Source of the DNA: a virus | Reading direction: 5' to 3' (one strand) | Length of the DNA: 22,914 nucleotides | Virus record (IMG/VR): IMGVR_UViG_3300009149_000305 | Span: 1 to 22,914 of that record | Part shown: positions 13,747-20,604 of the stretch, piece by piece | Layout: each line of letters opens with the position of its first letter | Numbering within the stretch: position 1 is the first letter of the stretch | The notes under the pieces: generated by a model | Told to the model about the DNA's origin: nothing | Database searches by the model: none | Seen by the model: the letters and a program-made list of their open reading frames with translations, nothing else | Position numbers and translations under genes: made by a program

Positions 13747-13932
13747 ATGCTCGACTGGCTCAAGCGGAAGAAAACGTATCTTGTCAGTGCCGTTGGCGTG
13801 ATCGGTGGGGTGGTGCTCATTCTGGATGGCCAGCTTGAAACCGGCATCGCCGCGATCCTGGCCGCGCTGGGCCTGGGCTCACTGCGTGCGGGTGTCGCCA
13901 AGGCCGAGGACGCCGCAACCACGGCGAGGTAA
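13747..13932 (+). CDS. Small membrane protein, holin-like, 61 residues
   Basis: AGGAGG precedes the ATG. The start MLDWLKRKKTYLVSAV is a short amphipathic basic helix, then two hydrophobic runs, SAVGVIGGVVLILDG (about 14-28) and GIAAILAALGLGSLRAGV (about 33-50), separated by a short turn, then an Ala-rich tail with basic end. Short N-in two-span proteins of this kind are common in phages as holins or as superinfection/virion membrane factors. Position at the head of the packaging genes, far from any lysin in the window, does not settle the role. Confidence 0.65.
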   Translation: MLDWLKRKKTYLVSAVGVIGGVVLILDGQLETGIAAILAALGLGSLRAGVAKAEDAATTAR

Positions 13933-13965
13933 CAGTGCCACCAATCCTCCAACGGAGTAGACATC

Positions 13966-14256
13966 ATGCCGTGGTATTGCTATGTGCTTGTCGCCATCGG
14001 CGTGCCCTATGTGGGCTGGGTGGCCATATCGATCATCAGCCTGCAACTGACCTGCGTAGATCTGAAAAGTAGACTCGTGGCAACAGAAGAAGCGGTCGTG
14101 GCCCATGCCACACAGTGTACCCGGCTGGTCGCCGAAAGTGCGGAGGTCGGTAAGGCCGTCGCCCGGATCGAAGGCAAGCTGGATGCAGCGGATCTGCACA
14201 CCGTTGTCAAGGCATTGAAGCTCGCGGGAATAGCCACGGAGCCGCCGAATGAGTGA
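13966..14256 (+). CDS. Single-span membrane protein with coiled coil, 96 residues
   Basis: AACGGAG lies eleven bases before the ATG. Residues about 4-30 (CYVLVAIGVPYVGWVAISII then SLQL) are a transmembrane segment without a signal-peptide cleavage pattern. The rest is an alpha-helical coiled-coil (LKSRLVATEEAVVAHATQC, VGKAVARIEGKLDAADLH). This membrane-anchor-plus-coiled-coil form resembles spanin-like or holin-associated proteins, but with no partner visible I only call it a membrane protein. It is followed at once by the small terminase gene. Confidence 0.65.
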   Translation: MPWYCYVLVAIGVPYVGWVAISIISLQLTCVDLKSRLVATEEAVVAHATQCTRLVAESAEVGKAVARIEGKLDAADLHTVVKALKLAGIATEPPNE

Positions 14257-14276
14257 ACAGGCGGGAGCCACACGCG

Positions 14277-14726
14277 ATGCCACAGATTGACGCAATAATG
14301 GAAGCGTGCGCCCGTCTGAGGGTGCAGGGCAAGACCTGGGAGGAGATCGCGGATGAGCTGCCCAGGGCCTCTGAAACGATGCGGGCGTGGCCATACAAGC
14401 GGGCCGACGAATGGGGCCGCGCGCTGGTCACCGCCATCGATGAGACGCTGCCCACATACGAGAACGAGGCACTGCTGGTGTGTCGCCAACACTTGCGCCA
14501 GGGGGCCGACCCTGCGCCATCTGAGCGGCAGCTTGCGCAGGTGGCCGCACGCGATCTATTGCGCCACGTGCGCGAGCTGAGGGGCCGCCGGATGAAGTTC
14601 GAGGTGAGCGGGCCGGACGGCGCGCCGCTTCTGAGCACCACGGACCTCATTGCCCGATTCCGCAACGGTGCCGCCAAGCCGACAGAAGACAGTCCTGCTG
14701 AGGACGACCCGGAAGATGGTTCCTGA
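14277..14726 (+). CDS. Putative small terminase subunit
   Basis: I choose ATG 14277 (GGGAG nine bases upstream); a GTG at 14253 is in frame but adds residues unlike the fold. The product is 149 residues. The N-terminus MPQIDAIMEACARLRVQGKT followed by WEEIADELPRASETMRAWPYK is a helix-turn-helix of the kind that recognises the packaging site. A central helical oligomerisation region (DETLPTYENEALLVCRQHLR, RQLAQVAARDLLRHVRELRG) and an acidic C-terminus (TEDSPAEDDPEDGS) that could contact the large subunit follow. Location two genes before the large terminase strongly supports this. Sequence alone would be less conclusive. Confidence 0.65.
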   Translation: MPQIDAIMEACARLRVQGKTWEEIADELPRASETMRAWPYKRADEWGRALVTAIDETLPTYENEALLVCRQHLRQGADPAPSERQLAQVAARDLLRHVRELRGRRMKFEVSGPDGAPLLSTTDLIARFRNGAAKPTEDSPAEDDPEDGS

Positions 14727-14754
14727 TGTTACTTTCTCTTGATCGGAGGGAGCG

Positions 14755-15312
14755 ATGAAGCAACGGCAGATAGGTGATGTTGTGTGCGCACTGGTGAGCC
14801 TGGACCGTGAGGACAAGGTTACCATTGATGGCTGTCCGGCGACCGAATGGAACCTGTTAGTGGGGCCTATTACGCGCATTCAGATAGGGTTTGAGGGCCG
14901 AACGTATGATGTCGCTGGCGACATGGCATGGCATATGTGCGTGCCTGTGGCGGGCTCTGACTGGCGAGGGAGGGCAGAGTGCGGCAAGGCTACTGCCATC
15001 AGACATCCCCGGTTCCGGGAACCCCATCTTTGGGATGGTATCCCTGAGCGGCAAGTCTACGATCTCTTCCCCACAACTGCTGATGATCTCCTGTCCCACC
15101 TGGAGAAGCGCGATGACGCGCAGAAAGCCCTCGATGGGTGCGTGATGGTTCTGGCAGGGCGCCTGGGGCCGCCCGACAACCGTAATCCTAACCAACCGCC
15201 TGAAGCGGCCCAGCCAGCGGCTACCACGCCCACAGACGTCCTCGGACAGGCCAAGCGCGAAGCCGAGGATGATGTGCAGGGCGAAGTCGCTGAGCTTGTC
15301 GATACGGAGTAA
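14755..15312 (+). CDS. Hypothetical protein between terminase genes
   Basis: A 185-residue protein, GGAGG eight bases before the ATG. The first 60 residues look beta-rich (QIGDVVCALVSLDREDKVTI, GPITRIQIGFEGRTYDVAGD); a histidine-containing middle follows (TAIRHPRFREPHLWDGIPER). The final 60 are low-complexity and acidic (PPDNRNPNQPPEAAQPAATT onward). I do not recognise it. A large minus-strand open frame overlapping it is a GC-driven shadow. Sitting between the terminase subunits it may be a packaging accessory, or an inserted 'moron'. Confidence 0.65.
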   Translation: MKQRQIGDVVCALVSLDREDKVTIDGCPATEWNLLVGPITRIQIGFEGRTYDVAGDMAWHMCVPVAGSDWRGRAECGKATAIRHPRFREPHLWDGIPERQVYDLFPTTADDLLSHLEKRDDAQKALDGCVMVLAGRLGPPDNRNPNQPPEAAQPAATTPTDVLGQAKREAEDDVQGEVAELVDTE

Positions 15313-15315
15313 GGC

Positions 15316-16698
15316 ATGGCAGTTGACGTGGCCGAACTCACGCCCGAGGTAGTAGACGATTATCAGGCGGGGGTGTGGGCCGATCCGGTGGGATTCATTG
15401 AGTATGCCCTCGGTGTCACGCTGTGGTCGAAGCAACGCGAGATCGCCGAGTCTGTGCGTGACCATCCGCTGGTAGCCGTGCGGTCTGGCCATGGTATCGG
15501 CAAGAGCAAGCTGGCGGCCTGCCTGGCTATCTGGTTTCTGGAAACTGCCTGTCCAGGCTACGTAGTGACCACGTCGAGTTCGTGGATGGGCATCAAGAAC
15601 GTGCTGTGGCCAGAGATCCGCAGCACGCTCAGCTACGCGCCAGCGCGCCACATACTGACGCCAGCGCCCTTGATGCTTCAGTGGGCCCGTGGGGAGCAAT
15701 GGGGGGCCTTTGGCGTGTCGGCTGAGAAGCCAGAGAACTTCGCCGGGTTCCGCACAGAGAACGGCATCTTCATCATCGTGGACGAGGCGTCCGCCTTGGC
15801 GCTGCCCATCTACGAGGCCATCATTGGGCTTACTGCCACCGCCGGTAGCCGGGTGCTGCTGATCGGCAATCCGCTCCGGCCAGAGGGTCCGTTCTACGAG
15901 GCGTTCTCCTCGCCAGAATGGGCCTGTCATCACGTGTCATCGACCGACTGTCCAAACGTGCTCGAGGGCCGCGATGTGATACCGGGCCTTGCGAATCGCA
16001 AGTGGGTCGAGGAACGGAAAGAGGAATGGGGCGAACGGTCGCCCGCCTATCGTGCCCGCGTGCTGGGCGAGTTCCCTGAGTCGGCCGAGGACGTGCTCAT
16101 ACCCCTGCACTGGGCCGAGGCCGCATTGGGCCGCGTGCCGTTGTCAAGCGGGACGCTCCGCGCCGGCGTTGACGTTGCTCGGTTCGGCGCGGACCGCACG
16201 GTGCTCTTGGTGCGTCGTGGCGGCAACGTGCTGCACCTGGAGATACACGAGAAGGAAGATACGATGGCCACTGCCGGCCGCGTCAAGGCCATGATCGAGG
16301 ACCGCGGCATACCCCCTGCGAACGTATCGGTGGACGATGCTGGCCTGGGCGGGGGCGTAACAGACAGGCTGCGCGAGCAAGGGCTCGGCGTCAATGCGGT
16401 GACGTTCGGCAGCAAGCCAATCGACACCGTGCGATTCATGAACGTGAGAGCCGAGTGCTATTGGCTGCTGCGCGAAGCCTTCATTGAGGACGCCACTGAT
16501 CCGATCTGCATACCGCAGGAGTACTCGGCGCTCGCGCGCGAGTGTGCGATAGCGCACTACGGATACAACAGCGCTGGCAAGGTGAAGATCGAGAGCAAAG
16601 ACGAGATCAAGAAGCGCCTGCGCCGCAGCCCGGACCTTGCGGATGCCCTGGCACTGAGCTATGCGGCGGCCCCCCATTTCTCACTAACGGTAGGCTGA
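15316..16698 (+). CDS. terL: Terminase large subunit (ATPase and nuclease)
   Basis: A 460-residue protein, three bases after the previous stop. The ATPase domain has Walker A SGHGIGKSK (57-65), Walker B IFIIVDEA (151-158), and LLIGNP (181-186, the coupling motif III). The RNase H-like nuclease domain follows with GVDVARFGAD (284-293, D286), SVDDAGLGGGV (338-348, D340/D341) and RSPDLADALALS (437-448, D443), the three-acid metal site. All key residues are present and the length is typical. It pumps DNA into the prohead through the portal encoded next and cuts the concatemer. The 'GHGIGKS' loop and 'DPLADA' ending fit the P22/HK97-like terminase group; which packaging mode (cos or pac) cannot be told. 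Confidence 0.95.
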   Translation: MAVDVAELTPEVVDDYQAGVWADPVGFIEYALGVTLWSKQREIAESVRDHPLVAVRSGHGIGKSKLAACLAIWFLETACPGYVVTTSSSWMGIKNVLWPEIRSTLSYAPARHILTPAPLMLQWARGEQWGAFGVSAEKPENFAGFRTENGIFIIVDEASALALPIYEAIIGLTATAGSRVLLIGNPLRPEGPFYEAFSSPEWACHHVSSTDCPNVLEGRDVIPGLANRKWVEERKEEWGERSPAYRARVLGEFPESAEDVLIPLHWAEAALGRVPLSSGTLRAGVDVARFGADRTVLLVRRGGNVLHLEIHEKEDTMATAGRVKAMIEDRGIPPANVSVDDAGLGGGVTDRLREQGLGVNAVTFGSKPIDTVRFMNVRAECYWLLREAFIEDATDPICIPQEYSALARECAIAHYGYNSAGKVKIESKDEIKKRLRRSPDLADALALSYAAAPHFSLTVG

Positions 16699-16699
16699 T

Positions 16700-18037
16700 A
16701 TGCGTACAGGCAAATGGAGCAAGCGGCGAGGGCCGCATCAGATACAAGCGCCACGCCGGAAGGTCGTCATGCCAAGTCCCATGCCGGTCGAGGGCGGCAA
16801 GGCCGCGCAGGATGCCGGGCCGGGCTGGGAGGTCGTGTTCGGCCAGAACAACCCGACCGATTGGCAGAACGCCAACGCCATCTGGGACCAACTCACATCT
16901 GCCCAGCTTGAGGTGATCTATCGCAACTCAGCGCTGGTGTATGGCTGCGTGCGGGAGGTCACCACGACGCTGGCCGAGGCGCCGCTGACGGTGGGCCGCG
17001 AGGTGGACGGCGAATGGGAGATCGTGCCCCACCCGCTTGACGCGATATTCGATGCGCCAACGCCAGACTATGACTACAACGAGTGGCTATACCTGTTCTG
17101 TTCGCGGTTGCTGTTGACGGGGCGCAGCTTCATCTGGAAGTTCCGCCAGGCCAGTGGCATGATCGGCGAGCTATGGCCGTTGCCCACGAACATGGTCAAG
17201 CCGATTCGCGGGACGGCAGAGGACAGGGGGCAGGTGATCAGCCGCCTGGTGCGTGGATATGAGATCAATCAGGGATTCAACCAGACGCCCAAGATGGCGC
17301 CGGCGGTAGACATGACCGACGCTCGGTTCCCCGATCCGGCCAGGACTGATGGTGGCGTTGGCCCCATGCAAGCGGCGTCGCGGGACTATCAGCTTGACCG
17401 TGGCCGTGAGGACTACCTGATAGAGATGCTGACGAACCTCAAGGTTCCCGGCATGGTGGTGCGATCCAGCCTGCCAGTGCCCACCAGCGAGAAGGATGCC
17501 ATCCGGGCGGACCTCCACAACCGGGCCGGACACGGCGCGCGCGGTGGCCCGGTGTTCCTCAGCGGGCCAGACGCGGATATCAAGATGCTAGCGCCTCTGG
17601 CTGATATGGACTGGCCGGGCTTCGCCGGCATGGAGGAGAGCCGGATCTGCATGGCGTTCGGTGTGCCGCCTATCCTGGTGGGCGCCCGCGTGGGGTTGGA
17701 GAGCGCCACGTACTCGAACTATGGCCAGGCCCGCAAGTCATTCTACACCGAGACGATGTCGCCGCTGTGGGCCGCCATACAGGGCGTGCTCACCCGGTCC
17801 CTGTTGCGTCATGAGGGTGACGATGCGCTGGAGATACGGTTCGATCTGACGGACGTTGCCGGCCTGCAGGAGGACGCGAACGAGATCGCCGTCCGTGCCT
17901 CTACGCTATTCAGTGGCGGGATCATCACACTGAACCAGGCGCGGGCATTGATAGGGCAGCCGGGCGTGGGGTCCGCAGGTGACGTGCGGCGCATCCCGAT
18001 CAACATCTCCGAAGAGCCCATAGGGGGTGGCGGCTGA
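16700..18037 (+). CDS. Portal protein (HK97 family)
   Basis: A 445-residue protein. The ATG at 16700 directly follows the terminase stop; an ATG at 16769 with GGAAGG upstream is an equally possible start, as the intervening residues are basic and unlike the family. The family signature is clear: YRNSALVYGCVREVTTTLAEAPL-type helix (about 74-96, shown in part: CVREVTTTLAEAPL), PHPLDAIFDAP (112-122), LYLFCSRLLLTGRSFIWK (130-147) and MVKPIRG. Later, FGVPPILVGARVGLESATYSN (about 319-339, in part GVPPILVGARVG) is the clip/stem motif. It forms the dodecameric ring at one vertex. The next gene overlaps its TGA by one base (TGATG). Confidence 0.93.
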   Translation: MRTGKWSKRRGPHQIQAPRRKVVMPSPMPVEGGKAAQDAGPGWEVVFGQNNPTDWQNANAIWDQLTSAQLEVIYRNSALVYGCVREVTTTLAEAPLTVGREVDGEWEIVPHPLDAIFDAPTPDYDYNEWLYLFCSRLLLTGRSFIWKFRQASGMIGELWPLPTNMVKPIRGTAEDRGQVISRLVRGYEINQGFNQTPKMAPAVDMTDARFPDPARTDGGVGPMQAASRDYQLDRGREDYLIEMLTNLKVPGMVVRSSLPVPTSEKDAIRADLHNRAGHGARGGPVFLSGPDADIKMLAPLADMDWPGFAGMEESRICMAFGVPPILVGARVGLESATYSNYGQARKSFYTETMSPLWAAIQGVLTRSLLRHEGDDALEIRFDLTDVAGLQEDANEIAVRASTLFSGGIITLNQARALIGQPGVGSAGDVRRIPINISEEPIGGGG

Positions 18038-19797
18038 TGCCACTACCGACGCCCAATAGCGGGGAGAGCCAGGGTGATTGGATTACGCGATGCGCCTCCA
18101 ACGAGGCGATGCTCGACGAGTACCCGGACCGCCAGCAGCGGCTGGCCGTGTGTCATGGCCTCTGGCGCGGGGGAAAGGCCACTGCACGGTCGCGGCGGGA
18201 GCAACTGCGATACTACGCAGAGTTCCGTTCTGAGATATCTGATACGTGGCTACCCAAGTATAAGGCCGCCGTCCAGAAGGAGCTTGCCCGCCAGGCGCGC
18301 GAGGTTGTGGCCGCTGTGGCTGAGGATGCGCCACTTGAGAGTCTGCAGGGCGAGTGGGCGGAGCGCCTGTTTCAGGTCCAGCGGCCTATGGCCATAGAGA
18401 TGGCTGTGGAGGGTTACCAGTTGGCGGAGGCAGAGTTCGGCAAGACCGGTGGCGTGGCGGCTATCCAGGCCAAGCAGGCAGAGACAATCGCAGCGTTTGA
18501 CCGCGCAGAACTGCTCGCAACGCACCTGGCCCCGGACGTGGACCGATGGCTGCGGACGGTTACTACCAAGATGTCTGACACAACCCTGACAGAGGCTGTG
18601 ATGCAGGTGGACCGCGCCAGGGAGGCGGCTCTGACCGGTGCGGAACTATCGCGCACGCTCCGCACTGCGCTGGTGGCGCGCAGCAAGACAAGGGCCGATC
18701 TGGTAGCGCGCTCCGCCACAATCTGGAACTACAACCAGGGCGCGAAGATGCTCTATCAGGACGAGGGCGTGGCCGTGCTGGAATGGCTGGTAACGCAGGA
18801 CGACGTTCTGTGCGAGTTCTGCGAGCCATTCGACGGCCGGCAGATCGAGATCACGGGCAGCTTTGTAGCGGGCGGCGAGACTGTTCCGGGCAGCCGTGGC
18901 GGCAGCCTGACTCCGGCGCTTGGCGTTGAGCATCCGCCGTTACATCCGAACTGCGTCGTGGGTGAAACGCCCGTCCTTGCCCCTGATAAGATCGCCGCAT
19001 TTATCACCCCCTACTGCGGCCCGATAGTCGAGATTGGCTTTGCCGATGGCCGTAGGCTCACCGTCACCCCGAATCACATGCTCCTCACGTCCTACGGCTT
19101 TGCCAAGGCAGCGAGCCTGCGCGAGGGAGACCAGATATGCCACAGCCCCTTCGGTGATAGGATAGTCGCGGGTCACCCAAATGATGACGGTGAGCCAGCC
19201 CCGATCCGCGAGGTAATCGATGCGTTTGCGGAATCGCGCGGCGTGTCGGCCCGTCGTGTGCCAGTGGCCCCCGAATATCTCCACGGCGATGGCCGATTCT
19301 GTGATGGCGACATCGACGTTATAGCGCCCGACAGCTTTCTGAATGACGGTCTTGATGCCATGCCGAGCGAGGCGGTCCGCCAAGCGTGGCTCGCTGGGGC
19401 CGACACCAATGTGCCGCCTCTGCCGGGTATCCGCCCCCTTGCAGAGGCTTTCCTCTGTGCGGCTGCTACCGCGGACCGCATCATGGGCGGCCGCAGAGAG
19501 TCGCTGGCGTTCAGCCGGCGTGGCCTGAGCCATCCGCAGGAACATGGCCTGGCTGCGGGTGCGGGGGCTGATACCGGCCTCCAGGAGACGGCGCCGGATG
19601 GCCTTGCGGTCGCACTTACACAGCTCAGCAAGGGCGTTTTCCGAAACGCCAGATCGGTACATTTCGCAGACGTAGCGAGCATCGAGCTCAAGTCGTTTAC
19701 CGGACATGTCTATGACCTCCAAACGTTTTCGTCATTATACACTTGCAATGGGCTGGTGGCAAGCAACTGTCGATGTGCAATCGTGCCTGTAGTATGA
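18037..19797 (+). CDS. Phage head morphogenesis protein (SPP1 gp7/Mu F-like) with in-frame intein
   Basis: A 586-residue precursor whose start overlaps the portal stop (TGATG). Residues 1-48 (SQGDWITRCASN, DRQQRLAVCHGLW) are a small N-terminal domain seen in several phage head proteins. Residues about 205-305 carry the MuF/gp7 core: WNYNQGAKMLYQDEGVAVLEWL, split here into WNYNQGAKML and GVAVLEWL, then CEFCEPFDG, then PPLHPN. The expected HPNCRC motif is interrupted: HPN is followed by a 272-residue intein (306-577), then CRCAIVPVV. After splicing the mature protein would have 314 residues and an intact HPNCRC motif. It acts in head assembly near the portal. Confidence 0.88.
   Translation: MPLPTPNSGESQGDWITRCASNEAMLDEYPDRQQRLAVCHGLWRGGKATARSRREQLRYYAEFRSEISDTWLPKYKAAVQKELARQAREVVAAVAEDAPLESLQGEWAERLFQVQRPMAIEMAVEGYQLAEAEFGKTGGVAAIQAKQAETIAAFDRAELLATHLAPDVDRWLRTVTTKMSDTTLTEAVMQVDRAREAALTGAELSRTLRTALVARSKTRADLVARSATIWNYNQGAKMLYQDEGVAVLEWLVTQDDVLCEFCEPFDGRQIEITGSFVAGGETVPGSRGGSLTPALGVEHPPLHPNCVVGETPVLAPDKIAAFITPYCGPIVEIGFADGRRLTVTPNHMLLTSYGFAKAASLREGDQICHSPFGDRIVAGHPNDDGEPAPIREVIDAFAESRGVSARRVPVAPEYLHGDGRFCDGDIDVIAPDSFLNDGLDAMPSEAVRQAWLAGADTNVPPLPGIRPLAEAFLCAAATADRIMGGRRESLAFSRRGLSHPQEHGLAAGAGADTGLQETAPDGLAVALTQLSKGVFRNARSVHFADVASIELKSFTGHVYDLQTFSSLYTCNGLVASNCRCAIVPVV
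18940..19707 (-). CDS. Vsr-like (EDxHD-type) homing endonuclease, antisense within the intein
   Basis: A 255-residue protein. I start at ATG 19707, with GGAGG (19716-19720 on the minus strand) eight bases upstream, and stop at TAA (18942-18940). Residues 11-45 are an HTH (SGVSENALAELCKCDRKAIR, LLEAGI). Residues 47-80 (SPRTRSQAMFLRMAQATPAE, RLSAAAHDAVRG) are the helical module typical of intron/intein endonucleases. Residues 100-195 are a PD-(D/E)XK fold of the Vsr type: PSEPRLADRLARHGI (E106), YNVDVAI (D132), AVEIFGGHWH (E143, H148, H150) and KRIDYLADRGWLTVIIWV (D164). The last 60 residues, antisense to the intein N-domain, look like read-through. Codon boundaries coincide exactly with the sense codons. 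It would cut intein-less alleles for homing. Confidence 0.85.
   Translation of the reverse strand: MSGKRLELDARYVCEMYRSGVSENALAELCKCDRKAIRRRLLEAGISPRTRSQAMFLRMAQATPAERQRLSAAAHDAVRGSSRTEESLCKGADTRQRRHIGVGPSEPRLADRLARHGIKTVIQKAVGRYNVDVAITESAIAVEIFGGHWHTTGRHAARFRKRIDYLADRGWLTVIIWVTRDYPITEGAVAYLVSLAQARCLGKAVGREEHVIRGDGEPTAIGKANLDYRAAVGGDKCGDLIRGKDGRFTHDAVRM
18952..19767 (+). mobile_element. Intein in the head morphogenesis protein
   Basis: The intein runs from C306 to N577 of the precursor (272 residues). Block A is CVVGETPV (306-313). Block B is LTVTPNHMLLT (341-351) with the TxxH of splicing, T344-P-N-H347. Block F is GHVYDLQTFSSLYTCNG (556-572), and block G is LVASN (573-577) followed by extein +1 Cys. 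The penultimate residue is Ser instead of the usual His, which may slow Asn cyclisation but is tolerated in some inteins. Between blocks B and F (about 372-548), the sense translation resembles no endonuclease. The same DNA encodes one on the other strand. Confidence 0.9.
19734..19762 (-). promoter_or_regulatory. Promoter for the antisense homing endonuclease
   Basis: On the minus strand: TTGCCA (19762-19757), 17-base spacer, TATAAT (19739-19734). This is 11 of 12 consensus bases with ideal spacing, and start of transcription would fall near 19727, seven bases before the GGAGG of the endonuclease gene. On the sense strand the same bases encode intein block F-G and the last intein residues. 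Confidence 0.75.
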
Positions 19798-19809
19798 GGC
19801 AGAAGTTTC

Positions 19810-19839
19810 TTGACACGGAATGTGGGAGGCAAATAGAAT
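19810..19839 (+). promoter_or_regulatory. Candidate promoter at the protease/capsid boundary
   Basis: TTGACA (19810-19815), 18-base spacer, TAGAAT (19834-19839): 11 of 12 consensus bases. Transcription would start near 19846, just after the ATG at 19838, so a transcript from here would use ATG 19847 or 19856, or serve mainly the capsid gene. Confidence 0.5.
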
Positions 19840-20233
19840 GGGTGCCATGCCAGCGATGATCGATAGCACTGAACGCCGCACGTTGGCCCTGCGGGACATC
19901 GACCTGACATTCGGCCCGGAGGCAAAGGCCAATGCCGAGTCGGGGTGGCTGGAAGGCTACGCTAGCGTATTCAATGTCGTGGACCAGCAGGACGAGGTCG
20001 TGCGGCCGGGGGCGTTCCTCAAGACGATTGATGAACGTGTAGCCGCGGGCAAGGTCAAGCTGATGACGATGCACATGGCCTGGGCGGCGACACGATGGAG
20101 GTCGTGGGCACCATTACGCAGGCCAAGGAAGATGATCGTGGCCTGTGGATACATGCCGATTTCGCGTCCACCGACCATGCGCAAGAGGCCCGGAAGCTGG
20201 CTGTCGAGGGCCACGTGTCCGGCCTGTCCATAG
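19838..20233 (+). CDS. HK97-family prohead protease, N-terminal part (frameshifted)
   Basis: ATG 19838 with GGGAGG upstream. The reading frame matches the family to about residue 80: TLALRDIDLTFG, then GWLEGYASVFNVVDQQDEVV with RPGAFLKTIDER, then VKLMTMHMAW, which holds the expected catalytic His. After the His the frame goes wrong and runs to a stop at 20233 as meaningless basic sequence. The correct continuation is one base back, in the frame of the fragment from 20095. The C-terminal about 50 residues of this fragment are therefore not expected in the real product. See the second fragment and the finding on the frameshift. Confidence 0.7.
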   Translation: MGAMPAMIDSTERRTLALRDIDLTFGPEAKANAESGWLEGYASVFNVVDQQDEVVRPGAFLKTIDERVAAGKVKLMTMHMAWAATRWRSWAPLRRPRKMIVACGYMPISRPPTMRKRPGSWLSRATCPACP

Positions 20234-20592
20234 GCTACAACGCCATCGCGGCCGCGCCGTTGACGGAAGATGGCAAGACGATTATCGAGCTGACAGAGCT
20301 ACGTCTGCTCGAAGTAACGCTGACAGCCCGGCCGGCCAACGAACTGGCTGCTGTGACTGCGGCGAAGGAACTGGCATTAACGGTTCAGCGCGTGGACTCG
20401 CTTGCACCCGAAGAGGGCCGCGAGTTGTCCACTCAAGACCTGGACCGTCTCACTGCCTGCCGGGCTGCCTGTGAGGCGCTTGGCGGCAAGATAGACGCGC
20501 TGTTGACGCCGCCTGACACCGGGGATGATACCCCGACCGCCGGACACGCCGACCTGGATGCGCGCAGGAAGTGGCTGCAACTTCAGATATGA
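20095..20592 (+). CDS. HK97-family prohead protease, C-terminal part (frameshifted)
   Basis: This frame continues the protease after the frameshift. Upstream codons in the same frame read GLGGDTMEVVGTI, so it extends back past the ATG at 20095. It carries ITQAKEDDRGLWIHADF, EARKLAVEGHVSGLSIGYNA with the catalytic Ser in LSIGY, and ELTELRLLEVTLTARPANE, all typical of family S78 proteases. No ribosome binding site precedes 20095. The C-terminal 60 residues are helical and polar. A working protease is needed to mature the head; together the two frames would make about 250 residues. It cleaves the scaffold-like N-terminus of the capsid protein encoded next. Confidence 0.75.
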   Translation: MEVVGTITQAKEDDRGLWIHADFASTDHAQEARKLAVEGHVSGLSIGYNAIAAAPLTEDGKTIIELTELRLLEVTLTARPANELAAVTAAKELALTVQRVDSLAPEEGRELSTQDLDRLTACRAACEALGGKIDALLTPPDTGDDTPTAGHADLDARRKWLQLQI

Positions 20593-20604
20593 CCGGAGTC
20601 TCAA

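Noticed and set aside
14857-15933. 358-residue minus-strand open frame
   Set aside because: Antisense of the terminase region with no recognisable domain, unlike the endonuclease at 18940-19707, which has motifs, promoter and ribosome binding site.
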